DNA from: Chryseobacterium culicis
GTDB taxonomy: Bacteria > Bacteroidota > Bacteroidia > Flavobacteriales > Weeksellaceae
NCBI RefSeq assembly: GCF_900108365.1
Contig: NZ_FNWQ01000001.1
Location: 1,178,001-1,242,000, forward strand
DNA: 64,000 bases
Reading direction: 5' to 3'
Part shown: piece by piece, positions 25,643 to 33,490 of the stretch
Layout: each line of letters begins with the position of its first letter
Numbering within the stretch: the stretch's first letter is position 1
Position numbers and translations under genes: made by a program
The notes under the pieces: generated by a model
Databases searched by the model: none
What the model was told of the DNA's origin: nothing
Seen by the model: the letters and a program-made list of their open reading frames with translations, nothing else

Positions 25643-25672
25643 GTGCCTTCCAGGAAATCTGGAAGGCATTTT
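25643..25672 (+). terminator. Terminator after the GLPGLI gene
   Basis: TGCCTTCCA and TGGAAGGCA form a nine-base-pair stem followed by TTTTGT, 18 bp after the stop codon. Confidence 0.7.
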
Positions 25673-25699
25673 GTCATATATACGGTTGATATTTAAACA

Positions 25700-25916
25700 T
25701 TATTCAGAAAGAAAATTTGTCCTTTTTATTATTTGTAATAGCCACGACTTTATCTGATCAGGAGCAATTTCAGTTTTTCCATCACTAAGTTTTCGTTTAG
25801 ATAGATGATAACATTTGGAATTACAATCAATCTTTTTTACCTGATTTTTTTTACAATTGAATTAAATCAACTGGTGATTTTGACTTCTTTGAATAGATTA
25901 CAAATTTATCTTTCAT
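25700..25916 (-). pseudogene. Frameshifted small gene on the minus strand
   Basis: Starting at 25916 the frame reads MKDKFVIYSKKSKSPVDLIQ, then breaks in an eight-A stretch. In the shifted frame it continues KKIDCNSKCYHLSKRKLSDG and ends WLLQIIKRTNFLSE at 25700. Together this would be about 70 residues with a Cys-x3-Cys pair. I do not recognise it. The remainder of the gap to 26322 shows no convincing gene. Confidence 0.4.
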
Positions 25917-26322
25917 TTTCTAAACGTTTATAATTCTCCTGTGATTTTGTTTTGAAACTTTATGAAATATCCTTTTGATTTTTGTCTGATCAACAGGGCG
26001 TTTTTAGTATGCAAAAATATAAATCACATTTCTGCTCAAAAAAATCTTTTTGGGCTTCTAAAAAATTCTTTCCACAAGCTCCAATAATTGTTCAGACACT
26101 CCTAAATCCTACAGACAAAAAGATTTCGGAGCCTTCATTCCAATACTTTCATTTCGGTTTTGGCTGAAACGTGATTTATTTCGTCAGAAAGCAATAAAAA
26201 ACGACAAGTCGGTCAGATAAAAAGCAAAAGTGTTTTTTGATATTTCCAAGAAATTAAAAATCAAAACTTAAAAAACCGACACGTTTCGAAAAAAGAAAGT
26301 TAACAACTTAAAATTTTACATT

Positions 26323-26682
26323 ATGAAAAATCCAAAAATTTCAGCAAATGAGTTCTATGAAAATTTTATCGGTACTGAAAACTACTACAAGTACCTCTTG
26401 GGCTTACTATTAACTGATGGTGTAAAATCTATCGCTGATGAAGAAAAATGCTATTGGTTCCTTGATGCAATCGCCTCCTATCAGTTTGAAGCAAAATTTA
26501 GACTGCAAGAATTTCAGGTCTGGAAAATTGAAAGAGTAATTGATACCAGTTTCAAACTTTCAGCAACTGATGGAAATAATAAGGTCTTAGTTACCCAAGA
26601 GATTGAATTTTCAGATTTTTTCTTTAAAGAGTTTACAATTTGGAAAGAAGGTAATGTTCTATTACTCCCAAGTGAACACTAA
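26323..26682 (+). CDS. DUF6876-like protein
   Basis: This 119-residue cytoplasmic protein matches the DUF6876 pattern: an N-terminal NEFYENFIGTENYYKY, then LTDGVKSIADEEKCYWFLDA, then FQVWKIE, and an ending of LLPSE. Proteins of this type occur on flavobacterial plasmids and integrative elements; no activity is known. It is the only intact gene in a patch of small broken genes, so it is probably left from a former mobile element. Confidence 0.7.
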   Translation: MKNPKISANEFYENFIGTENYYKYLLGLLLTDGVKSIADEEKCYWFLDAIASYQFEAKFRLQEFQVWKIERVIDTSFKLSATDGNNKVLVTQEIEFSDFFFKEFTIWKEGNVLLLPSEH

Positions 26683-26739
26683 AGATTATAACACCTCACG
26701 ATGTATAGGAAATCGTTTTTTAACCTTAGAATAAATCAT

Positions 26740-26934
26740 ATGAATAAGAAACAAATAGAAGCTATCAGAGAGAAAAAACTCGAAAATATGAATAAAGCAA
26801 AACCATTCCTTAAATATCCTTATAGATAAAAGGAAAGCTTTGTGATTGAAGTAGAATGTACCGAAAAAGAGCATTCTGCTTATTGTGCTAAACTAGGATT
26901 TAGTGGAATGTACAGTGATACATCAGGAAAATGA
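26740..26934 (+). pseudogene. Small gene interrupted by an in-frame stop
   Basis: The frame reads MNKKQIEAIREKKLENMNKA to PYR, a TAA at 26827-26829, then continues in the same frame through VIEVECTEKEHSAYCAKLGF to SGK and TGA at 26932-26934. A single base change would give a 64-residue protein. Family unknown. Confidence 0.45.
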
Positions 26935-26969
26935 TTTTTACTGAATTTTTATCAATACAAATAAATATT

Positions 26970-27291
26970 ATGGGAACCTACTCAATAATTTATCTGAAAA
27001 AGCCTGAAATGGCAACGGAAGTAAACAATTTTTTTTAAAGAAAATTTTAATCTTCAATATGAGCGTTATAACGGAGGTGATTACGGTGTTTTCTTCACAC
27101 AGGAAATTTTTGATGAAGATCTCCGGTTTGTGAATGAAGATGAAGATGGCAAAGCCAATCTTCCACATTTTAAACGTCCTATTTCCAGTGAGTCGTATCA
27201 CTCTCTTCCTTTTGGACCCGGAATTGTGGGGGATATTGGAGCATGTTATATGAAAATTTCCTACGTTAGAGAGGAAGATATAAAATTATAA
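26970..27291 (+). pseudogene. Gene of about 106 residues broken in a T8 run
   Basis: MGTYSIIYLKKPEMATEVNN ends at a stop right after eight T residues near 27030. With one T fewer the frame continues FKENFNLQYERYNGGDYGVF and runs without a stop to 27291, ending VREEDIKL. The protein is acidic and cytoplasmic. It could be an immunity-type or plasmid-borne small protein; not recognised. Confidence 0.55.
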
Positions 27292-27473
27292 AAGCTTTAC
27301 ATGAATTTTCTAAAACTCCATTGTTTAAAAAATACATCGACTAAGAAGAGCAAAAAATCTAAAGAGATTGCTTGCTATCCAATTGTAATATGACATAAAA
27401 AGAGCAATCGGAAGTAATTTTCCTCTTGCCTTTTTATATGCATGCAAAATGATCTTGCAGACAAAATAGCGTG

Positions 27474-27590
27474 GCAAAAATGCAATTCCTTCCTTTGGTC
27501 GGAACCGCATTTTTGCCCAAAAAAGGAGCAACAACATTTCTAAAACATTTTCAGCACCTTTTCCTTAGGAGGTTTTTGAAAAGACGTTGC
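27474..27590. repeat. Two-hairpin repeat element, copy 2
   Basis: Hairpin 1 (27474-27516) is the same 43-nt unit as copy 1, with arms GCAAAAATGC and GCATTTTTGC. Hairpin 2 (27528-27590) has outer arms GCAAC/GTTGC and an inner TTTCTAAAAC/GTTTTTGAAA. The outer arms differ from copy 1 yet still pair. The rest of 27292-27763 holds no visible gene. Confidence 0.7.
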
Positions 27591-27763
27591 GAAACCGGTT
27601 TCATTTGAATTTATTAGATATTTAATAAACGCATTTAATGTTGACAAAAATAAATAGCGGATCAAGCTGCTGCTTTTTCGTAGATGGGAGAGTCAAGCTA
27701 TACCCTAATGATGTAGGGATGTACAAAGTTAAATTCTCAACAACGTGTGGAAATATATAATTA

Positions 27764-28237
27764 TTAATCTAAACTATTCTTTAGCATAAATATCGCATCC
27801 CTAAGTTCTTGAGGATGTCTAATGGTGTACGTATGGGTTAAACTTCCAGTAGATACAATGAGCGTTCCGAAGTCCAAAAACTTTCCTAAAAAACTTTGCT
27901 GCAAAGTCATTCCTTCTAGTTTTTGCAATGAGAGGTCGAAAGATGTTTTGCCTAATATTCCTCGAGATAATGTCAAATGGCTATCGGTAATAAAAATTTT
28001 GGTATTTCTGTTTCTCAATAAAAGGATTAAACCTCGAATGAAAATATAAATAAGAAAAAGAGAAAAAAGACCAATAAAACCAATCATGTATTTATAACCT
28101 ACTAATAAAAATGAGATAACCCCTAAAGAACCAATTGTCATAAGGAAGAAAGGAATTACACAGGAGATCCAATGGATTTTTGCTGTATAGTAAATGTGGG
28201 AATTGCATGCTTCAGATGTTGCAAGTAGATTCTTCAT
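27764..28237 (-). CDS. PH-domain (bPH2/YdbS-like) membrane protein
   Basis: This 157-residue protein starts at the ATG at 28237 (MKNLLATSEACNSHIYY); the longer frame adds a stretch that does not look genuine. Two membrane helices (about 20-65: IPFFLMTIGSLGVISFLLVG and a second FIGLFSLFLIYIF) are followed by a bacterial PH-like domain (TKIFITDSHLTLSRGIL, then TLIVSTGSLTHTYTIRHP). Such proteins sit in the inner membrane and have no defined biochemical role. It lies at the edge of the integrated element and may be element cargo or the flanking chromosome. Confidence 0.75.
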   Translation of the reverse strand: MKNLLATSEACNSHIYYTAKIHWISCVIPFFLMTIGSLGVISFLLVGYKYMIGFIGLFSLFLIYIFIRGLILLLRNRNTKIFITDSHLTLSRGILGKTSFDLSLQKLEGMTLQQSFLGKFLDFGTLIVSTGSLTHTYTIRHPQELRDAIFMLKNSLD

Positions 28238-28362
28238 ATATTGTGTTGTTCTAGTAGATCCCGGTGTAATATAGAAAAAAAAGAACAAAAGTCTGAATGA
28301 CTTTTTGCTGATCAAAGAAGTTTACAGATCAGTGGATAGGTTTTATATCATTCCAATGATCA

Positions 28363-29073
28363 CTATTTTTCTGATTCATCCCTAATTGATCCCGGAGGTT
28401 TAATTGTCGGAAGAGTAATCATTTGTGTGCTGTTATTATTTGATTGCAATTCATTCTGCAGAAAAGGCATTATATTTCTTAAAGAAGATTTCCAGTTTGT
28501 TATGGGTTTTCCATATCCGTTTTTCCAATGATTTCCTAGCCAGCTGGAATACTTTTCCTTAAGTAGGATATCTAGTTCGGCAATGTAGTTATGCAGTGTT
28601 TTTGCATATTGCATAAATTCTTCCAGGGATGGATTATTATCATTCACCGGAATAGTTATTGCAGCCGGACTAATATTAGATTGATGTGAATGCAAATTTT
28701 CACTCTGGGAAATTATTACTTCTGGTGGCACTTTTCTACTGGCTTTCTGCTTTTTTTTTGGAGTAATAGTAAGATTTTCATTAGAAGGTGTTGAAAGTGT
28801 GTGCTCTAAACAAATATTGTAATGACCAGGAAGACCATTTTTAGACTGAAATTGAATCATTCCGGCAGAGATAAGTTTTTGGCGAATAGCAATTATGGTT
28901 GGCCTGGAGATTTTTAAATATTTACAAATTTCAGTATCCGATAGATTAAAATCATTTTCTTCATTTTCCTTCCATCTTTCGAGCAGTAGCAGATAGATGG
29001 AAGCTGTAACAGCTCCCATCGGTTCTTTTTTGTTGTTTTGCCAAAACTTTGTAATTAATACAGAGTAATTCAT
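28363..29073 (-). CDS. Winged-helix DNA-binding protein of the integrated element
   Basis: This 236-residue protein has an N-terminal winged helix (about 20-90: GAVTASIYLLLLERW, then LSDTEICKYLKISRPTIIA, then SAGMIQFQSKNGLPGHYN). A low-complexity Ser/Asn/Lys linker follows, then a C-terminal helical part (LEEFMQYAKTLHNYIAEL) with NHWKNGYGKPITNWKSSL, which is seen in replication-linked proteins of Bacteroidota elements. It overlaps the DUF3853 gene by 4 bp and so belongs to the same operon. It probably controls replication or copy number of the element. Confidence 0.75.
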   Translation of the reverse strand: MNYSVLITKFWQNNKKEPMGAVTASIYLLLLERWKENEENDFNLSDTEICKYLKISRPTIIAIRQKLISAGMIQFQSKNGLPGHYNICLEHTLSTPSNENLTITPKKKQKASRKVPPEVIISQSENLHSHQSNISPAAITIPVNDNNPSLEEFMQYAKTLHNYIAELDILLKEKYSSWLGNHWKNGYGKPITNWKSSLRNIMPFLQNELQSNNNSTQMITLPTIKPPGSIRDESEK

Positions 29074-29342
29074 TTCTTATTCTGGGTAAGTAGCTGCATT
29101 GCTTTATCTTTATCAATGATGATAAGATTTCCGTTTTGAACGATTGCATCATCCAATATGCCTGAGGACTTTATTACTGATGCCTTAGAACGGGAGCAAC
29201 CCAGCATTTTTGCTAAGCCTTTAAGCCCATATTCATATTTTTTTTCTGTAGCAGAAGCTTTTTGCAAATCCAAAAACTCTCCAACAGTCAGTTGAAGCAA
29301 TGGTTTTTTTTTGTCAATATTCATAGCCAGGGTTTTATGCAT
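29070..29342 (-). CDS. DUF3853 family protein
   Basis: This small protein of 90 residues (84 if the internal Met at 29324 is the start) contains LTVGEFLDLQKA and GLKGLAKMLGCSRSKASVIK, an HTH-like block characteristic of DUF3853. These proteins accompany HTH and Rep genes on flavobacterial integrative elements. The stop overlaps the next gene by 4 bp, suggesting translational coupling. It is probably a DNA-binding accessory factor. Confidence 0.8.
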   Translation of the reverse strand: MHKTLAMNIDKKKPLLQLTVGEFLDLQKASATEKKYEYGLKGLAKMLGCSRSKASVIKSSGILDDAIVQNGNLIIIDKDKAMQLLTQNKK

Positions 29343-29495
29343 TCTGTTTTTTTTCGTTTTATTTTTTTTAATTCATAAATCTTTTCGAAATCTGATTTTG
29401 TTCAATTTTAAAACAAAGTCAAATCCTAAGTATAATTCTTTAAATTTTCACCAAGGTTACCATATTTCCAATATGCTATTTTAAAAATGTTCTAA

Positions 29496-29873
29496 TCATA
29501 AAGGGCGTATTTCGATACCATTGTCTTGTACAATATTTTTTTTATTTTGTATGAGATCTTGTAAATGATCCTCGCTTCGGCGAATAAGGTTTTCATCCAA
29601 CATTCTTTTAATTTCGCTTATTTTGTAATAATTTTTCCCTCGTATGCGGGAGTAGGTGATTTTGCGTTGGCTGCGTAGCCTTTGCAGCGTGCGGTCACTA
29701 ATCTTCAAAAAGGTACAAACCTCATAGCTGTCTACCCAAGAATCTTCTTTATTCTGTAAATTTTGCTGGGTAATGACATAATCGAAAATTGTGTCTACTT
29801 TTGACATCAAGCTTTTAAAGGCTTTAGATTCAATTGTGATAACGTCCATCTGTGTGTTTTTTTTCACCTTCAA
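29496..29873 (-). CDS. Helix-turn-helix protein, excisionase-like
   Basis: This 125-residue protein has a MerR/excisionase-type HTH in the centre (DSYEVCTFLKISDRTLQRLR at about 50-69, then GKNYYKISEIKRML). The N-terminal part (SLMSKVDTIFDYVITQ) is helical. Proteins of this type occur in nearly every Bacteroidota integrative element and are thought to act in excision control or transcription. It is separated from the DUF3853 gene by about 150 bp and so has its own promoter. The gap 29874-30129 upstream shows nothing specific. Confidence 0.8.
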   Translation of the reverse strand: MKVKKNTQMDVITIESKAFKSLMSKVDTIFDYVITQQNLQNKEDSWVDSYEVCTFLKISDRTLQRLRSQRKITYSRIRGKNYYKISEIKRMLDENLIRRSEDHLQDLIQNKKNIVQDNGIEIRPL

Positions 29874-30129
29874 AATTAATAGTAGATTGGTTTAAATACT
29901 AATTGAAAAATGGTCAATAACAGACAGGAAAAAGTCAATAACAGACATTAAATTTGTCCTTTAAATTAGTATAAAAGGTTGTATATCCTTGTGTTTGCTG
30001 TACTGTTAGTTTGTAAGCAAAGGTGCACAGTTATAAACCAAGGCATAAACATTAGAAAGAATACTGTATTTGTTTGCTAGGAATTAAGACCAGAAATATT
30101 GTATTGATGTTTTATTAAATTATTCTGGC

Positions 30130-30954
30130 TCACTTACTAATTAGAAAGTCATTTATATCCTTAAATTCGCCATACAGGTATCTTTTATCTTCTGCATTTG
30201 GAAATATATGCCGAAGTTCATTTGTACCTTTATCTCCTGCATGATCATTGTCTAAGTACAATTCAATTTTTTCATAATTTTCTTCTAATTTACGAAGTAA
30301 ATAAATTTGACTGATGGAATTTAGTATAATATAATCTGCTGCCTCATTTCCGCCGGAATTGGATAAAATTTTAAAGGAAATGAAATCTAAAAATCCTTCA
30401 AAAATCAAGAGCCTTTTTGCGTTGCTTTTAAGAAATGTAATATCTTTTTTACCAAGACAAAGTTTTGCATATTTATTTCTGATTTCAAAGCCACCGGAAT
30501 TGTTTTCAAATGCGATCGCAAAGTATTTTTTACCTGAAATTTCATAATGAATTTCCCTTAAGTAATGAGTTTCTAAAGTAATTTTTCTGGTACGTAAATA
30601 TTGAATTAATGCTGGGTGTTGAAGATCTTTAATGGTTACAATTTTAAAGTTGGTTCCACTTTCTGCAATAACTTTTTTCTCTGTATAGGAATAATCTATA
30701 CCTGACAGATATTGTAACGCATCTGTGACGGAACATTTTTTAATTGTTTGAATGATAGAAATATTGTCATATTTCTTTCCTGTACCATAATCAAAAGCAG
30801 TATTTTCTATAAAATTTATTGAAAGACTTGGTGTGTTCTCTTCGCGATCCAGCGCAAAATAGAAAGCAACTCTATCATTCTCTTTTTTAGGGAAAAGAGA
30901 AAAACTCTCCATGACCTCTCTGATAGGTATATTCTTAGCCTGTTTTATGTTCAT
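30130..30954 (-). CDS. Toprim-domain primase-like protein
   Basis: This 274-residue protein starts at the ATG at 30954; an upstream frame would add a Lys-rich 21-residue stretch overlapping an iteron-like site. The N-terminal region follows the layout of the primase CHC2 domain (TPSLSINFIENTAFDYGTG) but has no cysteine or histidine cluster, so no zinc finger. A Toprim core follows, with LLIFEGFLDFISFKIL (the acidic EG motif) and IELYLDNDHAGDKG (the DxD motif). It probably primes or assists replication of the element and lies between the Rep/iteron module and the HTH genes. Confidence 0.85.
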   Translation of the reverse strand: MNIKQAKNIPIREVMESFSLFPKKENDRVAFYFALDREENTPSLSINFIENTAFDYGTGKKYDNISIIQTIKKCSVTDALQYLSGIDYSYTEKKVIAESGTNFKIVTIKDLQHPALIQYLRTRKITLETHYLREIHYEISGKKYFAIAFENNSGGFEIRNKYAKLCLGKKDITFLKSNAKRLLIFEGFLDFISFKILSNSGGNEAADYIILNSISQIYLLRKLEENYEKIELYLDNDHAGDKGTNELRHIFPNAEDKRYLYGEFKDINDFLISK

Positions 30955-31331
30955 TTTTTTTCGGGGGGAATTTTTCTTTTTTTTAAAGCAGAAATTGTTT
31001 TTGGAGATAAAATCCACTTTATTTTTAAATTGAAATATTTTTTAATGTTCTGATTTATAGTTTTTTGTAATTTTTGTTTTTATCCACATTTAGTATTTTA
31101 ATTAGAAAGATTAGAAAGAATAGTTACAATTAATATAATTAGATAGCATTATATTGATCTCATTAGATACGATCAATAGAGAGTTTGCCAAATATTACTA
31201 TAAAAAAACGGAGATAGAATCACTTTTTGCGGAGATAATATCCACTTCTTTGGAGATAAAACCTACTCTCATGGAGATAAAGTCTGCTTTTCTGTAGATA
31301 AAATCCTGGATTGTGGAGATAAAGGCTCAAC
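30955..31331. other. Origin region between primase and rep genes
   Basis: This AT-rich gap holds an orphan iteron-like GGAGATAAAATCCACTTT at 31003-31020 and the tandem iterons at 31210-31335. The stretch 31021-31200 is very AT-rich and could be the unwinding region. No gene was seen. Confidence 0.6.
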
Positions 31332-31335
31332 TTAT
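31210..31335 (+). repeat. oriV: Six 21-bp iterons, candidate replication origin
   Basis: GGAGATA (GTAGATA in one copy) recurs at 31210, 31231, 31252, 31273, 31294 and 31315, exactly 21 bp apart, that is two DNA turns. The extended consensus is close to GGAGATAAAATCCACTTT. The array touches the 3' end of the initiator gene. Iterons with this period are the binding sites of Rep_3-type plasmid initiators. Confidence 0.85.
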
Positions 31336-32321
31336 TTTTCAAGTAAAATGAGAACAGCTTTTATATACTCCTGTCCTTTGTGAGAATAGCTTATTTTACT
31401 TTTTATCCTCTTTGACAGTTCATCGTAACCTCTCAATAAATATATTTTTTTTAGAACTCTTGCCTGCGCTTCATCCAATTCACGTCTTCTTTTTATGTAT
31501 TTCAAAGCTCTGTCAATCTGAAGTTCATTTAAGGTCTTAAACTTTTCGTGAGTTCCAATTGCTTTAACAGTATCATAGATTACGAAAGAATATTTGCCTT
31601 CTCTGTAGGAATAATTGAAACTTAAATTATTAAAACAGTCTAGATCTGCCTTGATATTCATTAAAAAATCTCTTTCGAAGCGAGAACGACCATCGTACTT
31701 ATCACTAGGGATATGAAGTTCTTTTAATATTTGTGAATAAGCCATCGTCAAACCTCCGTATTTTTTAAACTTAAGAATCCACATAAGAAACTTTATAGTA
31801 TTGGCTGATGAGGCTTCATAAGGTAGGTCCTTTTTTAATGGATAATACTGACTCATATTTACCAGATGTTTCATTACAGCTTTGTCCATTTTGAAGAAAA
31901 TATTACGATGATTCCAGCCTGGTTCCAAAATGAACGGAACTGCTCTGAACCCATTGATTGAATCATCTTTTAATTGCAGCCAATTAATGTTTGTCATATT
32001 GATCAATGCTGTTTTGATGGATTTATTTTTCATCTTCCGTTTAGGATTTAAATCCTTTAGTGGAATAATAAAATCTACAGTTCCTTGATTCGCCCAACCA
32101 TCAAAGCACTCATCAAACGAAAGCTGTTTTTGAAAGATATGATCAATTGGACTTTTTACGGTAATAAACATGGCCTGTTCATCCTTTATACAAGAAAGTA
32201 TCATAACAATAAGGCGTTGCTCAATAATTGTTGTATCCTGTCTAATTAGGATTTCTCTGAAATCATTGGAAATAAGAACTTTTTTCCTTTCCGTTGGTTT
32301 AAAAGATTTCGTGTTATCCAT
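31332..32321 (-). CDS. repB: Replication initiator, Rep_3/RepB type
   Basis: This 329-residue plasmid-type initiator has two winged-helix units: an N-terminal one (FREILIRQDTTIIEQRLIVM through IIPLKDLN) and a C-terminal one (SSANTIKFLMWILKFKKYGG, then YSQILKELHIPSDKY and FNNLSFNYSYREGKYSF). The pattern, length and adjacent 21-bp iterons agree with Rep_3 proteins, which bind iterons to open the origin. It is next to an excisionase-like gene (7 bp gap). It shows that the element can probably replicate as a circle when excised, or descends from a plasmid. Confidence 0.85.
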   Translation of the reverse strand: MDNTKSFKPTERKKVLISNDFREILIRQDTTIIEQRLIVMILSCIKDEQAMFITVKSPIDHIFQKQLSFDECFDGWANQGTVDFIIPLKDLNPKRKMKNKSIKTALINMTNINWLQLKDDSINGFRAVPFILEPGWNHRNIFFKMDKAVMKHLVNMSQYYPLKKDLPYEASSANTIKFLMWILKFKKYGGLTMAYSQILKELHIPSDKYDGRSRFERDFLMNIKADLDCFNNLSFNYSYREGKYSFVIYDTVKAIGTHEKFKTLNELQIDRALKYIKRRRELDEAQARVLKKIYLLRGYDELSKRIKSKISYSHKGQEYIKAVLILLEK

Positions 32322-32328
32322 AGTAAAA

Positions 32329-32610
32329 TTATTTTTTCTTTAAAGCAAATTCAATTGACTCGCGATTGATTTCTTCTTTAGATTTACTTGCATTTTGAAG
32401 TAAGAATTCATCAACTTTTTTACGATCAAAAAAAAGTACTTTTCCGTTAGGTTTTGAAAAGGGTATAAGATTTTCATGCACGAGTTTATAGATATAGGAT
32501 TTTTTAAAACCTGTATAATCGGCAAGCTCTTCAACATTAAGAATGGGTTTCATAGCAAAAATGTGTTTTTCGATTCGGTTAAGTTTTTGTAGAATAAGTT
32601 CGTTTTCCAT
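32329..32610 (-). CDS. Excisionase-family DNA-binding protein
   Basis: This 93-residue protein has a typical MerR/Xis-type HTH (LNVEELADYTGFKKSYIYKL at about 22-41) followed by the wing KPNGKVLFFDRKKVDEFLLQ. The ending is Glu/Lys-rich. It begins the rep operon. In integrative elements such proteins bend DNA at the attachment site and favour excision by the tyrosine integrase two genes away. No catalytic residues are expected. Confidence 0.85.
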   Translation of the reverse strand: MENELILQKLNRIEKHIFAMKPILNVEELADYTGFKKSYIYKLVHENLIPFSKPNGKVLFFDRKKVDEFLLQNASKSKEEINRESIEFALKKK

Positions 32611-32716
32611 TATTTTCTTTTGTTAAAAATTCTGGTACAAAGGAAGATAGAGGAAATGTAAAAAGAAAAGCTATGTCAGTTGTGACATAGCTTCCCATAG
32701 CTGATTTACAAAAGAT

Positions 32717-33481
32717 TTATTTGAAGAACTCAGAATATTTATCAAATTCTTTTTGCTGGTATTCTAATAAATTATCAAAGTTTATCCGATCAAAAGCATT
32801 ATCAAAAGACCCATAATCAAGTTCTCCAATAATTGTTTCTCCCGTATTCGGATCTCTTTTTTCAAAGAGAAATTTGTTTTCCATTTCATTTCTAATATTT
32901 TCTTTAGTGAAATGTTCTCTTTTTAAGATTACTTTGTAAAATAAGATTAAAGTTGTATATGTTAATCTACCATTGTATTTCCCTGTCCAAATAACTTTCG
33001 TTTTGGTATTTTGGTAAGAAAATATTAAATGAAAATCATCTTTGTTCGTTTCAGCGCTGATTTTTTTTGTTTCGATGAAATACTCAAAGATATTTGGATT
33101 TGTTCCCATGTCAGTATGCTGCCATATTTTAGCATCATTATCCTTTTTAATTAATGAAAATTTTTTATCTTTTTGGATAAATGTTAAATAAAAGATTGAG
33201 AAGAATGAAAATAAAGCGATCATCAATATATATAGGGCTGTCAAAAACCAAGAATTATCTGTTTCTCCACTCCAAATTAATCTGGTTAAGTATATTGAAA
33301 ACAGACCAAAACATACACTAAATGCCAATGCACTTCTGTCATAGTTTGGATTCCAACTGCTTGGTGAATTGGATAGATACTCAACTGCAAACCTTTTAAA
33401 ATAATTAAGTGAGATGAAAATCTGTAGTAATGATAAGCACAATGATAAAACCAAGATAAAGTAAATTAGAATTGTTTCCAT
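32717..33481 (-). CDS. Unrecognised membrane protein of the integrated element
   Basis: This 254-residue protein has three membrane helices (about 5-28, 50-68 and 77-100: LIYFILVLSLCLSLLQIF, ALAFSVCFGLFSIYLT, ALYILMIALFSFFSIFYL). A cytoplasmic domain of about 150 residues follows and contains no motif I can name. It sits 9 bp downstream of the integrase gene on the same strand, so it is probably co-transcribed with it. It may be cargo such as an abortive-infection or superinfection-exclusion protein; this is only a guess from position. Confidence 0.7.
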   Translation of the reverse strand: METILIYFILVLSLCLSLLQIFISLNYFKRFAVEYLSNSPSSWNPNYDRSALAFSVCFGLFSIYLTRLIWSGETDNSWFLTALYILMIALFSFFSIFYLTFIQKDKKFSLIKKDNDAKIWQHTDMGTNPNIFEYFIETKKISAETNKDDFHLIFSYQNTKTKVIWTGKYNGRLTYTTLILFYKVILKREHFTKENIRNEMENKFLFEKRDPNTGETIIGELDYGSFDNAFDRINFDNLLEYQQKEFDKYSEFFK

Positions 33482-33490
33482 TGTGTTATC

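Noticed and set aside
25982..26167. 61-codon frame in the gap after the GLPGLI gene
   Set aside because: Aromatic and Ser/Lys-rich composition without homology or start context; likely chance.
24389..27590. Integron attC sites
   Set aside because: The stems are suggestive, but no integron integrase, no R-box consensus and only two copies are visible.
31210..31335. CRISPR-like array
   Set aside because: The 21-bp period is constant, units are contiguous without unique spacers, and a Rep gene is adjacent, so iterons fit better.
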